A DNA stretch of 64,000 nt. It comes from Deltaproteobacteria bacterium. Lineage in GTDB: Bacteria; JADJOY01. The stretch is taken from NCBI GenBank assembly GCA_016713535.1, contig JADJOY010000003.1, positions 479,889 through 543,888 of the forward strand, in the 5' to 3' direction. The notes beneath the pieces are model-generated. The model saw nothing but the letters and a program-made list of their open reading frames with translations, was not told where the DNA came from and did no database searches. Position 1 is the stretch's first letter, and each line of letters starts with the position of its first letter. Both the position numbers and the translations under genes were made by a program. This document shows positions 9,350 through 18,599 of this stretch, piece after piece.

Positions 9350-10717
9350 GCCGGCGGCGCATCGGTCGGGGAGGCGTGCGGCGCGCGCGCTGGATCGCGC
9401 TCGCTTGCGTGGCGATGGCCGGTACCGCGCGAGCCCAGACGGGGCTCTACTTCGATGAGTACGGTGGCGACGCGCGCAGCGCCGCCATGGGCCAGGCGTT
9501 CACCGGCCTCGCCGACACCGCGGCCGCCGCCTACTACAACCCGGGCGGCGTCGGCTTCGCGCCGGCCCAGACCTCGCTCGGCTTCCGCTACACGAACCCC
9601 GAGCTCAGGATCGAGTTTCGCGGTGAGCCCCCCGGAGGACGTCTCGACCGATGCACCTTCCACCCAGGGCATGGTCATCAGCGTCCTCTCGGATCTCGAC
9701 CATCCCGGCCTCAACAAGCGCTTCCCGTGGCTCGAGCCGCTCGCGCTGGGCGTCGAGGTGTTCCTGCCGCTGCCGCAGGTGAACAGCTTCTCCGTTCACC
9801 AGCACGGCGCAGGCCTACTTCTTCCGCTACGACACCCGGCCCGACGTGCTCTCGTTGGTGTTCTCGCTCGCCTACCGGATCACGGATTGGCTCTCGATCG
9901 GCGGCGGCTTCATGCCGAACTTCGACAGCCTCCAGGACAACCACGCCAACGTGCGCCTCAACGCGCCCGAGGGCGACCCCACCATGGGCACCGACCTCGA
10001 GCTCGAGCAGGAGGCCACGGGTACCTTCACGCCGCTGCTCGGCATCCTCATCAAAGCGCCGAACGAGGGGCTGCGCGACGTGATCTCGCTCGGGCTCTCC
10101 TATCGCGGGCGGGTGAAGAACTACTTCGGCACCGGCCGCAGCGATCAGTCGGTGGGGCTCGGGCTGCCCGACTTGAGCTTCTTCCAGCTCGTCTACATCC
10201 GCGGCGAGCTCGTGAACTTCGTGGGCTTCGTCCCCGAGCAGTACTCGGCCGGGCTCGGGCTGCACCCGATGGAGCGGCTCACGGTCGGGCTGGATCTCAC
10301 CTACAAGCGCTGGGAGGACTTCACCTTCTGGCTCGACCAGGCGCCCAACCCCGGTTCCAGAACACGCTGGTTCCCCGGATCGGCGCCGAATACGCCATCC
10401 CCATCGGCGGCGACATCCTGGGTGTGGGCCACTTCACGTACTGCCGGGTGCGCGGCGGCTACTACTACGAGCCGAGCGCCAACCCCACGCTTTCCGGCCG
10501 CCAGAACATCATCGACAACGACCAGCACGTCGCCAGCATCGGGATCGGCCTCGACACCATCCTGATGAACAAATACACGATCAACTACGACATCCTCTTC
10601 CAGGCCCACGTCTTCAACCACCGCCGCACCAAGAACGTCTACGACCCGCTCTTCCCGCCGTTCGTCTCCGAGGGCGAGGTCTACACCACCGGCTTCGACG
10701 TCAACTTCGGGTGGTGA
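9346..10717 (+). CDS. Second FadL-type outer-membrane protein, three frame breaks
   Basis: Paralogue of the preceding gene, sharing SAAMGQAFTGLAD, YYNPGGVGF, YFFRYDTRPD, LSYRGRVKNYFGTG, GGYYYEPSANP and NDQHVASI at the same spacing. GTG at 9346 overlaps the upstream TGA, and a signal peptide (WIALACVAMAGTARA) follows. The coding frame changes near 9625, 9805 and 10355, so a full product cannot be read from this sequence; homology continues across all three breaks to the barrel-type end VNFGW. Either base-calling indels or a recent pseudogene; the neighbouring copy is intact and many other genes in the window show similar single breaks, favouring errors. Confidence 0.85.
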
Positions 10718-10770
10718 GGGGCGAGCGGTGAGGGCGCTCGTGCCGCGATCGTCGCGGCGCGGGGATGTAG

Positions 10771-11184
10771 TTGCGTGCCCGGTGGATGGATCCCACCACG
10801 GGCCGGTTTGAGTCGAGGGATCCGTGGGGGGGGAGCAACTTTGATCCGCAGAGTCTCCACCGATACACGTACGCGCACCTTGACCCCGCCAACAAGCTTG
10901 ATCCAACCGGAAAGTTCACGCTGATCGAGCTGCTGATTGTTGTGGCGATTGTCGGGATTCTGGCTTCGATAGCGATACCGCAGATTCTCGGGGCTAAGAA
11001 AGGCGCTTGCGCGGCGAATATGGCTCTCTTCTTTGCTACGTTTGGTAAGCCGAGCGTTCTCGTCGCGAAAAAGTTGGGGATCGATCCAGTTTTTGTGCAC
11101 CTATCGGGTGACACTCACCTATCGAACGGTGCCACTCTCAGTGGCGCGTTCGAGCTGCCCTCCGGCCCTGAACCGACCTCCTGA
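10771..11184 (+). CDS. Orphan Rhs C-terminal fragment with pilin-like hydrophobic segment
   Basis: The first ~47 residues are the end of an Rhs/YD-repeat core: RWMDPTTGRFESRDPWGG, then YTYAHLDPANKLDPTG, the motif that normally releases the C-terminal toxin. Directly after it comes FTLIELLIVVAIVGILA, the N-terminal signature of type IV prepilins, then about 68 residues of unrecognised sequence. A stop codon lies immediately upstream (TAG at 10768), so the large Rhs shell is missing; TTG at 10771 is only a nominal start. Base composition is visibly less G+C-rich than the neighbours, as is usual for acquired Rhs tails. No immunity gene is recognisable downstream. Possibly a displaced tip or remnant. 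Confidence 0.7.
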   Translation: MRARWMDPTTGRFESRDPWGGSNFDPQSLHRYTYAHLDPANKLDPTGKFTLIELLIVVAIVGILASIAIPQILGAKKGACAANMALFFATFGKPSVLVAKKLGIDPVFVHLSGDTHLSNGATLSGAFELPSGPEPTS

Positions 11185-11251
11185 CGGTCACGGGAACTTG
11201 GTTCTCGATCAGGAGGCTATTCAACGACCTCGCTCGCCCTTAACTCGGAGA

Positions 11252-11273
11252 GACCCCAAGCCTTGAGGGGGTC
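11252..11273 (+). terminator. Hairpin after the Rhs fragment
   Basis: GACCCC and GGGGTC flank AAGCCTTGAG about 70 bp past the Rhs fragment, giving a short GC stem. There is no T tract, so intrinsic termination is only possible, not shown. Confidence 0.35.
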
Positions 11274-11274
11274 A

Positions 11275-12240
11275 TGGGCCGACAGTTGCCAGGTGCGTGA
11301 GAAGCGGTGCGCTTCTACGACCGGAGTCACACCACGCGGTGGCGGCGATAGGCGAGCGCGGCGGCTAGGCGGCTGCACGCCAAGGCTGCGGCCCAGGGTA
11401 CGAGCACGCACGGGCAACGGATAACCGACGCGTCCAGATCCCAGGGCTAGGAGATGGGTCCGCGGGGGCCAACGGGGAACTTCCGCGTGGGAGGCGTCGA
11501 GGATCTGGCGTGCAGCCGATCGCCGTCGACACTACGCGCCCCGTGCTCCGATCAGCCCCGGTCCGGAGGACGTTGTTTTGCTGCGCCCTCCGGCGTCTGG
11601 CAGCCGCGTCTCGGTGAGGAAGGTGGGGCGGCAAGTTCCCGCGAACGGTGACAGGCGCCGCATGCGATCGCCTATCGCCTGGGAGCTCACCCATCAGCCA
11701 CGCCTAATCACGAATGGGCGAGGTGCGCGCCCGCACGAGTGCTGAGGTCGCGCGCCAGTTCCGCAGCCACCAGCTCTGGGATCCCGGACATCACGCAGTG
11801 CGCCTGGCTCGAGACACCGTCGTATCGCAGGTTCTCGCGCCGTGGCGACAGAAGCCTCCTCGAGGCGGATGGCACTGATGCGCTCCAGCAGCGCTGCGCG
11901 CGCCCGGATGCTGACGGCGCGGGGCAGGAAGGCGACCAGTCACCGCGCCACTAGCGACCCGCCGCGGTGACCGGTCCCGGCGACGCCCGACGCCCTGCCA
12001 GACCAGCCTCAGGGGACCTCGCGGGCGCCGGGGTCGAGGCGACACCGCACGGTGCACGCGCCTCCTGCGCTCGGCGAGCCCTGCCGCCCAGTGAAGCGAC
12101 CTTAGCGAGGTCAGACTCGGCCGGTGGCCTGCTGCGGTCCGGTCTCGGTTTCCAGCCGGTTCACGAACACGGAGCAAGAGCCCCGACCGCTCTTCGCGGA
12201 CGGAGCTCTCCCGTTATTGGTCGCAGATCTCGAGTCGAAC
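11275..12240. other. Gene-free decayed region with remnant coding similarity
   Basis: No intact gene is seen. On the minus strand, 11720-11960 reads in pieces like a decayed protein: RAVSIRARAALLERISAIRL, then after a frame change LVAAELARDLSTRAGAHLAH and a stop at about 11716. The part 11830-12170 matches 7270-7655 with small gaps, including the shared words GCGCGCCCGG, GCTGACGGCG and GCGAGGTCAG. This suggests two degenerate copies of one ancestral sequence, mobile or duplicated. The original function is not recognised. Confidence 0.45.
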
Positions 12241-12249
12241 GCGCTCGCG

Positions 12250-13179
12250 CTACGCCGTGGAGAGCGTCGGCAGCACGATCGGTTTCCAGGGCGGAAACGA
12301 GTAGGCGGGGAAGGGCTGGCGACCGTGGCCGTGACGGAGCGAGTCGGCCGCGGCCCAGAACCTTCTCGAGAACTCTCGGAAGATCGCGCGGTAGCTCTTG
12401 TAGTCGACGTCGGTGCTGGCGTGGCAGAGCGGTCGCGGCGATCGGTTCGAGCGTTTGGGCCTCGCGCGCGGATCCTGTCGCACGACGGTGGCGGCGCCGA
12501 GCACGGGTCGGCCGCCGCGCTCACGAGCGCAGGCCTGCTCGGCGGCGCGAATGCGCTCGAGGATCTGCTCGGGGGTCGTGTTCTCGTCAGGGAGCCCGTC
12601 GAGAGGGTGAACCGTCACGGTCTCCTCTTCCCAGAAGTGCTCTCGATCGACGACGGCATCAGATCCGCGCGCATCGCGCAGCGCCCCCTGGTAGCGCCGT
12701 TCGTTGAACCAGCGCACGCGATGCTCGATCGGCTCGCCGTCGCGACCGAAGAGCAGGACTCCCGGCCAATCCTCGTGCTTCACGACGAGCCCGGCCCTGA
12801 CCGGATTGAGGACTGTGTAGACGAGCCTGCCGATGGCGGCCGCGGCGTCGAGCACGGGCTCGGCGGAGAAGCGGCGGTCGAAGACGTGTCCCTCGCGCTC
12901 ACGGATGCCGTTGATGCCCTTGGCCACCGCGGTCTCGAAGTCGCGTAGGAAGTCGGAGAGCTGGCTGCGTTCGTCTGCGAGCAAGAGATGGAAGTGGTTC
13001 GAGACCGTGACCGCCGCTTTCAACTGCACGCCGGTGTAGCGCCGGAGCGCGCGGCCGAGGGCGAGCAGGAAGATCGCGTTGGCGTCCGCATCGGGCCGCA
13101 GCAGGAACCTCCGCTGGTAGCAGCGGTTGGTCACGAAGTGCAGCGTGTTCGGCCGCAGCCATCGCAGCGGGCGTCCCAT
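12250..13179 (-). CDS. REP-associated tyrosine transposase (RAYT), Y1/HUH type
   Basis: Single-strand DNA nuclease of the IS200-like Y1 superfamily; RAYTs recognise and mobilise GTAG-headed REP hairpins. It opens PLRWLRPNTLHFVTNRCYQRR, has the HUH motif NHFHLLL (H62, H64) and the catalytic tyrosine in LVYTVLNPVRAG (Y121), aligned with Y115 of E. coli RAYT. About 150 extra C-terminal residues follow the domain, including a basic RPKRSNRSPRPL stretch. ATG at 13179 fits the family N-terminus; an upstream ATG at 13209 is possible. REP-like hairpins with GTAG occur throughout the window, which matches the expected substrate, though none was found directly flanking the gene. Confidence 0.85.
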   Translation of the reverse strand: MGRPLRWLRPNTLHFVTNRCYQRRFLLRPDADANAIFLLALGRALRRYTGVQLKAAVTVSNHFHLLLADERSQLSDFLRDFETAVAKGINGIREREGHVFDRRFSAEPVLDAAAAIGRLVYTVLNPVRAGLVVKHEDWPGVLLFGRDGEPIEHRVRWFNERRYQGALRDARGSDAVVDREHFWEEETVTVHPLDGLPDENTTPEQILERIRAAEQACARERGGRPVLGAATVVRQDPRARPKRSNRSPRPLCHASTDVDYKSYRAIFREFSRRFWAAADSLRHGHGRQPFPAYSFPPWKPIVLPTLSTA

Positions 13180-13371
13180 GAGGAGGGGCTCCGGCAACCG
13201 GCGTGCCATCGGAAGGATGGCGCGATCGCTTCCTCTTTCACCGCGTACGAGGGTCGAGCTGTGCCCCTTCGTTCGCTCCAGCGCGAACGAAACGGCGCAC
13301 CGCAGCCGCACGAGCGCGGGGCGGGGCAGCGGCGGTCGATCGCGGGCGGCAGCCCGGACCGACCGAGGCGC

Positions 13372-13551
13372 CTACTGCCCGGCCACGCGCGATCGCGCAC
13401 CGCGCCGCGCATCACGCAGCGCCTCGCGGATCTCGCGCTCGTCGCGTGCCAGGGCGTCCGCTTCCTTCGCCGGCCAGCGGCTGGCGCCGCCGACCTTGTT
13501 CGGTTTGCAGAGCCCACACGAGCGCCGTTTGCGCTTCAGACGTTTTCTCAT
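13372..13551 (-). CDS. Small basic CxxC protein, hypothetical
   Basis: A 59-residue protein with a very basic head and one CxxC pair: MRKRLKRKRRSCGLCKPNK, followed by GGASRWPAKEADALARDEREI. The same kind of short protein, with KRKRRSC.LCKPHK and a charged helix, is common in proteobacterial genomes and has no assigned function. ATG at 13551 is preceded by a weak GGGGTAG. Divergent from the GbsR/MarR gene. The frame extends upstream but without family likeness, so the short form is preferred. Confidence 0.65.
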   Translation of the reverse strand: MRKRLKRKRRSCGLCKPNKVGGASRWPAKEADALARDEREIREALRDARRGARSRVAGQ

Positions 13552-13639
13552 CGCTACCCCCGCTGAGCCGGGAGTGGATCTTACTGCGCCGGTGGAAGAC
13601 GGGGACCCCGGCCCCTTGGGCGCGGCGGCGGCCCGCCGT

Positions 13640-13668
13640 TTGACGTCAGTCTGTGACATTGGTTACAT
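13640..13668 (+). promoter_or_regulatory. Promoter with overlapping palindrome for the GbsR/MarR gene
   Basis: TTGACG (13640-13645) and TTACAT (13663-13668) are separated by 17 bp, a sigma-70-like layout. The imperfect inverted repeat TGTGACATTGGTTACA (13652-13667; arms TGTGAC/GTTACA) overlaps the -10 element, a typical position for autorepression. A second small palindrome, TTGAGTCAA, follows at 13672. Start codon 13731 lies 63 bp downstream. Confidence 0.5.
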
Positions 13669-13730
13669 CAGTTGAGTCAAATAAATCTGACCGGATTGAT
13701 CCAGCCCCGCAAGCCCCACCGGGAACCTCG

Positions 13731-14354
13731 ATGCCCCACGCCGCGACCGCCACCGCCCCCACCGACGCCTCGCCGGAGCCGCTGCGCGCCCTCGAGGACC
13801 GCTTCATCGAGCGCATCGGTGAGCTCTCGGCGATCTGGGGCACGACGCGCTCGATGGGGCGGATCCACGCGCTGCTCTACCTGTCGCCGCGGCCCCTCTC
13901 GAGCGACGAGATCGGCGAGCGTCTCGCGATCAGCCACGGCAACTGCTCGACGAGCCTGCGTCAGCTCCTGATCTACGGCCCGGTGCGCCGCGTTCACGAG
14001 CGCGGCGAGCGCAAGGCGCGCTACGTGGCGGTGGCGGAGCCGTGGGCGTGGCTGCGCTCGACCACCCGGGTGCGCCGCGATCGCGAGCTCCTGCCGCAGA
14101 TCGAGGGCATCCAGGAGATCCGCGCCGAGGCCGAGGCCGCGCTCGCGGGCGCCCGCGGCGAGCGCCGCGCCCAGATCGAATCCATGCTCGCCAAGATCGA
14201 CCTGGTGGGCGGCTTCCTCGACGAGGTGCGCGACCTGGTGAACGCGTTCCTCGCCCTCGACAAGGACAGCCTGTCCGCGCGCGTGACCGAGCTCAGGGCG
14301 CTGCTCGTCGGCGCCACGGAGCCGCCGCCGAAGCGCGCCGGCGCCCGTCGCTGA
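13731..14354 (+). CDS. GbsR/MarR-family transcriptional regulator
   Basis: DNA-binding regulator of about 207 residues with a winged helix-turn-helix at roughly residues 30-110: RIHALLYLSPRPLSSDEIGE, LAISHGNCSTSLRQL (recognition helix) and RRVHERGERKARYVA (wing). The C-terminal half is helical, rich in Arg/Glu and suited to dimerisation. GbsR-type members repress oxidative or osmoprotectant genes; here a Rieske oxygenase starts 50 bp downstream on the same strand, so local control of that gene is likely. ATG at 13731 gives a normal N-terminus; the longer frame runs into the promoter region. Confidence 0.85.
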   Translation: MPHAATATAPTDASPEPLRALEDRFIERIGELSAIWGTTRSMGRIHALLYLSPRPLSSDEIGERLAISHGNCSTSLRQLLIYGPVRRVHERGERKARYVAVAEPWAWLRSTTRVRRDRELLPQIEGIQEIRAEAEAALAGARGERRAQIESMLAKIDLVGGFLDEVRDLVNAFLALDKDSLSARVTELRALLVGATEPPPKRAGARR

Positions 14355-14404
14355 CCCGGGCTGCCAACCTGAATACGACCCATTCCGAACGAAAGGATCC
14401 GTCC

Positions 14405-15382
14405 ATGAAGCCGCGTTATCCGATGCCCCCGTATCCCAATGGCTGGTTCCAGGTGGCGGTCTCGACCGAGGTCGCGCCCGGCGAGCTCAAGACCCTCAAG
14501 TACTTCGGGAAGGAGCTCGTGCTCTTCCGCGGCCAGGACGGCACGGCGCGCGTCCTCGATGCCTACTGCCCGCACCTCGGCGCTCACCTCGGGCTCGGCA
14601 AGGTCGTCGACGACAACCTCGAGTGCCGCTTCCACCGCTGGCAGTGGGCCGGCGACGGCAGCCTGATGCACGTGCCCGACGCCAAGCGTGCCCCGGCGGT
14701 GAAGGCCGATTGCTGGCCGGTCGACGAGAAGAACGGGATCATCTTCGTGTGGCACCACGCCGAGGGCGCGGCGCCGACGTGGGAGATCCCCGAGCTCGGC
14801 AAGGTCGGCACGCCCGCCTACGTCGACTGGGAGGTGCAGAAGTACCGCATCAAGACCCACTGCCAGGAGATCGGCGAGAACGTCACCGACGTGGCCCACT
14901 TCACCGGGCTGCACCAGATGGAGCACCCGGACCAGGACGAATACAAGGCGTGGGCCGAGGGCCACGTGTTCTGCGCCGAGCAGCACATGAAGATGGCGAA
15001 GGGCGCCATGGCGGGCTTCGAGGTGCCGGTCTCCACCCGCACCCACGGTCCCGGCGTGGCCATCCTCACGGTGCTGGTCGATCCCATCGAGACGGTGTCC
15101 TTCATCACCCAGACGCCGGTCGACGAGGAGTCGGTCGACGCGTGGGTGAACTTCACGCTCCGGAAGCAGGACGACCCCGAAGCGGACCGGATGATCACCG
15201 AGATCTACAAGAACTTCCTGAACGAGCAGTACCAGGACGACATCCCGATCTGGGAGACGAAGAAGTACATCGCGCGCCCGCCGCTCAGCGACTTCGACGG
15301 TCCGGTGCCGCTGTGGCGCAAGTGGTACCGCCAGTTCTACTCGCAGAGCTTCGACGAGGACGCGTGGGCGAAAGCCTCCTGA
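14405..15382 (+). CDS. Rieske non-heme iron oxygenase, KshA-like (copy 1)
   Basis: Terminal oxygenase of the aromatic-ring/steroid hydroxylase type. The [2Fe-2S] Rieske cluster is held by C55-x-H57 and C74-xx-H77 within CPHLGAHLG and CRFHRW; the mononuclear iron site is D162, H165 and H170 in TDVAHFTGLH. The N-terminal YPNGWFQVAVS and the layout resemble KshA, the 3-ketosteroid 9-alpha-hydroxylase oxygenase; 325 residues is somewhat shorter than KshA. No reductase is encoded nearby. AAAGGA about 8 bp before ATG 14405 supports the start. It follows a GbsR/MarR gene by 50 bp, probably one unit. Substrate not proven. Confidence 0.88.
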   Translation: MKPRYPMPPYPNGWFQVAVSTEVAPGELKTLKYFGKELVLFRGQDGTARVLDAYCPHLGAHLGLGKVVDDNLECRFHRWQWAGDGSLMHVPDAKRAPAVKADCWPVDEKNGIIFVWHHAEGAAPTWEIPELGKVGTPAYVDWEVQKYRIKTHCQEIGENVTDVAHFTGLHQMEHPDQDEYKAWAEGHVFCAEQHMKMAKGAMAGFEVPVSTRTHGPGVAILTVLVDPIETVSFITQTPVDEESVDAWVNFTLRKQDDPEADRMITEIYKNFLNEQYQDDIPIWETKKYIARPPLSDFDGPVPLWRKWYRQFYSQSFDEDAWAKAS

Positions 15383-15410
15383 CACGCCTCGCGCGCTGAG
15401 CGGTTTCGAG

Positions 15411-15434
15411 CGGGCGGCCGGAAACGGCCGCCCG
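15411..15434 (+). terminator. Strong hairpin with GAAA tetraloop after Rieske gene
   Basis: A perfect 10-bp stem, CGGGCGGCCG and CGGCCGCCCG, closes on GAAA, 29 bp past the stop codon. Only TTCGT follows, so the T tract is weak, but position and stability suit a terminator. Confidence 0.6.
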
Positions 15435-15604
15435 TTCGTCGCTGCGCCGAGCGCACGGAGCGCGGGGCGGAATCGCCGCCTCCGGTGGGGCCTCACGGCA
15501 GCCCGGGGGCCCCTTTTGTCTTCCGCTACACTGGGGCGCCCCTGCCGAACCCGGGACCGCGCCTCCAGGACGTCTACGCCGAGCTCGCCGCGCGCGCGCC
15601 GCGC

Positions 15605-16912
15605 ATGGTCCGGATCGAGGCGGGAGCCGAGCTGCGCGGCGAGATCCGTGCCCCGGCCTCGAAGTCGTACACCCACCGCGCGCTCATGGTGGCTGGGCTC
15701 TCGACCGGCGGGATCGTCGACGCACCGCTGCTCTCCGCCGACACCGCGGCCACCGCGGCGGTGTGGGAAGCGCTCGGCGCGACGATCACCTACGACGTCG
15801 AGCGCCGCCAGGCGCAGGTGTTCGGCTTCGACGGCCGCCCGGCGCCGCGCACGCCGGACCTCTACGTCCACGAGGCGGGGACCCTCTTTCGCTTCGTGTT
15901 ACCGGGGCTCGCTCTCGCCAGGAGGCACGTTCACCCTCGCCGGCAACGACTCGTTCAACCGCCGCGCCAACGACGTGATCGTCCAGCCGATGCGGGACCT
16001 CGGCATCGACGTGGCGGGGCAGGGTGAGGGCCACCGGGCCCCGGTCGTCGTGCGTGGCACCGGACGCATCACGCCAGGCATCGCGCACGTCCCCGGCGGC
16101 AAGAGCTCGCAGGCGGTCTCGGGTCTACTGCTGTGGCTGCCGCTCGCGACGTCCGCCGACGGTGGCCCCGCGGTCAGCGAGGTCGTGATCGACGGTACGC
16201 CGGTGTCGGGCCCGTACGTCGACATGACGATCGAGGTGCTCGGCGGCGGGGGAGGATCGAGGTCGGAGGCGGTCTCGCCGACCCACTGGCGCGTGCCCGC
16301 CGGCCAGCACTACCGTCTCACCGACAGCTCGTACCGCGTGCCGGGCGACTATTCGTCGGCGGCGTTCCTGCTCGCAGCCGCGTGCCTCACGCCGTCCGAC
16401 GTGTGGGTGCGCGGGCTGCGCGACGATGCCCAAGGCGACCGCGCGATCGTGACGATCCTGCGCGACATGGGCGGCCGGATCGAGCGCGAGGGCGACGGCT
16501 TCCGCGTGCGCGGCCCCGCGCCGCTGCGCGGTGTCGAGGTCGACTGCGCGGCGACCCCGGACCTGGTGCCGATCCTCGCGGCGGTGGCGTGCCACGCCCG
16601 TGGTCGCACCGTGCTCGGGAACCTGTTGCACCTGCGCAACAAGGAGAGCGACCGGATCGAGGCCCCGGTCACGGAACTCGCCAAGCTCGGAGGCAAGCTC
16701 ACCGCCAGCTCCGATGCGATCGTCATCGAGGGACGCGAGCTCCACGGCGGCGTCGTGGATTCGTGGAACGATCACCGCATGGCGATGAGCCTCGCCGTGG
16801 CGGCCCTGCCGAAGGGCGGAGTCGAGATCCACGGCGCCGAGTCGGTGCTCAAGAGCTACCCGACCTTCTTCGACGACCTGAGCGCGCTGGGTGCCTTCCT
16901 GATCGACTCGTG
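15605..16912 (+). CDS. aroA: 5-enolpyruvylshikimate-3-phosphate synthase, one frame break
   Basis: Shikimate-pathway enzyme joining phosphoenolpyruvate and shikimate 3-phosphate on the way to chorismate. Motifs in order: PASKSYTHRALM (substrate loop, in a form seen in archaeal-type enzymes rather than the common SKSxTNR), LSADTAAT, EAGTLFRF, GGKSSQAVSGLLL, YRVPGDYSSAAFLLAA, RNKESDRI and WNDHRMAMSL. The frame shifts once between 15895 and 15925; both halves are clearly the same enzyme. ATG 15605 gives MVRIEAG directly before the first beta strand. About 435 residues, the normal length. The break is probably a base-calling indel because the gene is usually essential. Confidence 0.9.
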
Positions 16913-16956
16913 ACGAGCCCGGGTTGGCGCCCGGGCTCGACTCTCGCCACGCCCGC

Positions 16957-17271
16957 TCAGTGAGCGGCGGCGCGCGCGGCTCGCCGGGCCTTGGGTTTCG
17001 CCCGAGGCGTGGCCGGCAACATCGGCGGCAGCATCTCCTCGGCGAGCTTGGTGACCTCGTGGTTCACCTTGCGGACGAGGTCGTACATCGTGCCGATGGT
17101 GACGTCCTCGACCCGCCTCACCTCGCGCACCGGCTCCTTCAGGCACTCGACCTGCTCGAGTGCGTCGAGCGGCGCGTGCAGGATCGCCTTGTGCACTTCC
17201 TCGGCGGTGTGGGCGCCCCTGTCGATCGCTTCCCGTACGAGCTCGGGAAGGCTCTTCTTGGTGGTGGCCAT
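16957..17271 (-). CDS. Small helical hypothetical protein
   Basis: A 104-residue protein predicted almost wholly helical: KKSLPELVREAIDRGAHTAE, then VHKAILHAPLDALEQ and MYDLVRKVNHEVTKLAEEML, ending in an alanine/lysine/arginine-rich tail. Similar short proteins occur in proteobacteria, sometimes near storage-polymer genes, and have a phasin-like look, but no function is established. ATG at 17271 is chosen because the upstream extension is glycine/proline-rich and unlike the family. Convergent with aroA. Confidence 0.65.
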   Translation of the reverse strand: MATTKKSLPELVREAIDRGAHTAEEVHKAILHAPLDALEQVECLKEPVREVRRVEDVTIGTMYDLVRKVNHEVTKLAEEMLPPMLPATPRAKPKARRAARAAAH

Positions 17272-17452
17272 CGCGGCCTCCTCTCCCAGGCAGCCCGGAC
17301 CCCACGTACACCCGGGCATCCGTCGCCCTGGATCACCAGCTCGTGCATGCGGGGTGCCCGGGGCGCGGGGAGCGGTCGGCGCGGGATTTGCGAACGATCC
17401 CGGTCATCGCGGAAGGTGCGCGGGCTTCCTGAGCTCACATCAGGAGTCACCC

Positions 17453-18543
17453 ATGGGTATCGCCCGGGTCCTCGACCACGTCGTCGGCTTCTTCTCGCTC
17501 TACGCCCATCTGCCGTCGGTGCCACACCCCGACACGCTGAAGCAGGTGGAGCGCTACTTCGATCTGCCGGTCGAGGAGTGTTCCCGGATCCGCCCGCGCA
17601 CCCCGTGATCGAGAAGCGGCGCACGGTGAGGCAGGTCAGCTACCTACGCCAGACGCTGGTGGGCGAGAGCGCGCACCGTTGTCTCCACCCCGCCTACCAG
17701 GAGCGCCACGACACCGAATACGCACAGAACAAGACGTTGTGGGCGCGCCGCATCCGCCCGCACTTCCGCAAGAACAAGGACCTGCTCATCTACGTCCACG
17801 GCTGGATGCAGCCCGGCGCCCTCGCCGAGGAGCTGGCGCTCATGCCGTGGGCGACGCGCATGCTGGGTGCCGACATCGTCCACCTCGACCTGCCGTTCCA
17901 TGCCCGCCGCAAGCCGCGCGCGGCGCTCGTGCACGGCTCGTTTTACTGGTCGGCCGATCTGGTGCGCACGCTCGAGGCGGTGCGGCAGTCGGTGATGGAC
18001 GTGCGCACGCTGGTGCGCTGGGCGCGGGACGAGGGCTACGAGCGCGTGGGGGTCAGCGGCGTCAGCCTGGGCGGCGTGGTGACGATGCTCACCGCGTGCG
18101 CCGAGGCGGACCTCGACTGGGCGTGCCCGCTGGTCGCCGACGTGAACCTCAAGGATGCGCTCTAGAACGCGCCGATCCTGGGGGCGATGCGCCGCGATCT
18201 GACCCGCGCGAACCTCACGCTGGAGCGCGTGAACCAGCTCATGGCGCGCGTCGGGCTCGAGCGCTATCCGCTCGCGATGGAGCGCGAGCGAATGCTGATC
18301 GTCGGGGCGGTCGACGATCTCTTCTTGCAGCCGGACCCGCTCCTGCGCACCTGGGAGCGGTGGGGAAAGCCGCCGATCCACTGGATCCCCGGCGGGCACA
18401 TGACGATCATCGCGAACATGGTGCCGGTGTGGTTCAAGATGAACGAGTTCATGCGAAGCCACCCGCCGCTCAGCGCGGTCCGGAAGTCCGCGGCGCCGGC
18501 CAAGGCGCCGCGACGTCGCACCACCACGAAGCGCGCCGCGTGA
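17453..18543 (+). pseudogene. Alpha/beta hydrolase (ABHD18/DUF2048-like), frame break and amber stop
   Basis: Serine hydrolase fold: an oxyanion-loop-like IYVHGWMQPG, the nucleophile elbow GVSLGG, an acidic VGAVDDLF and the histidine segment IPGGHMTI. ATG 17453 starts MGIARVLDHVVGFFSLY. The frame shifts once near 17590, and a TAG (18163-18165) interrupts the same frame between VNLKDAL and NAPILGAMRRDL, after which coding continues to 18543. Two defects make this a broken gene as sequenced; sequencing error at both cannot be excluded. The protein ends in a basic RRRTTTKR tail. It immediately precedes the large tandem-repeat array. Confidence 0.7.
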
Positions 18544-18599
18544 GCGCGGTTACGGTCGCGTAACTGGCCCGGGGCTGGAGGCGAGCCGCTGGAGCGTGG

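Noticed and set aside
10771-11184. Stand-alone type IV pilin gene
   Set aside because: No start codon or basic prepilin leader precedes FTLIELL; the upstream residues are an Rhs core end in the same frame.
12250-13179. RAYT lacking its catalytic tyrosine
   Set aside because: At first the helix after HUH seemed to lack Tyr, but alignment through LNPVRAG places Y121 at the position of E. coli RAYT Y115.
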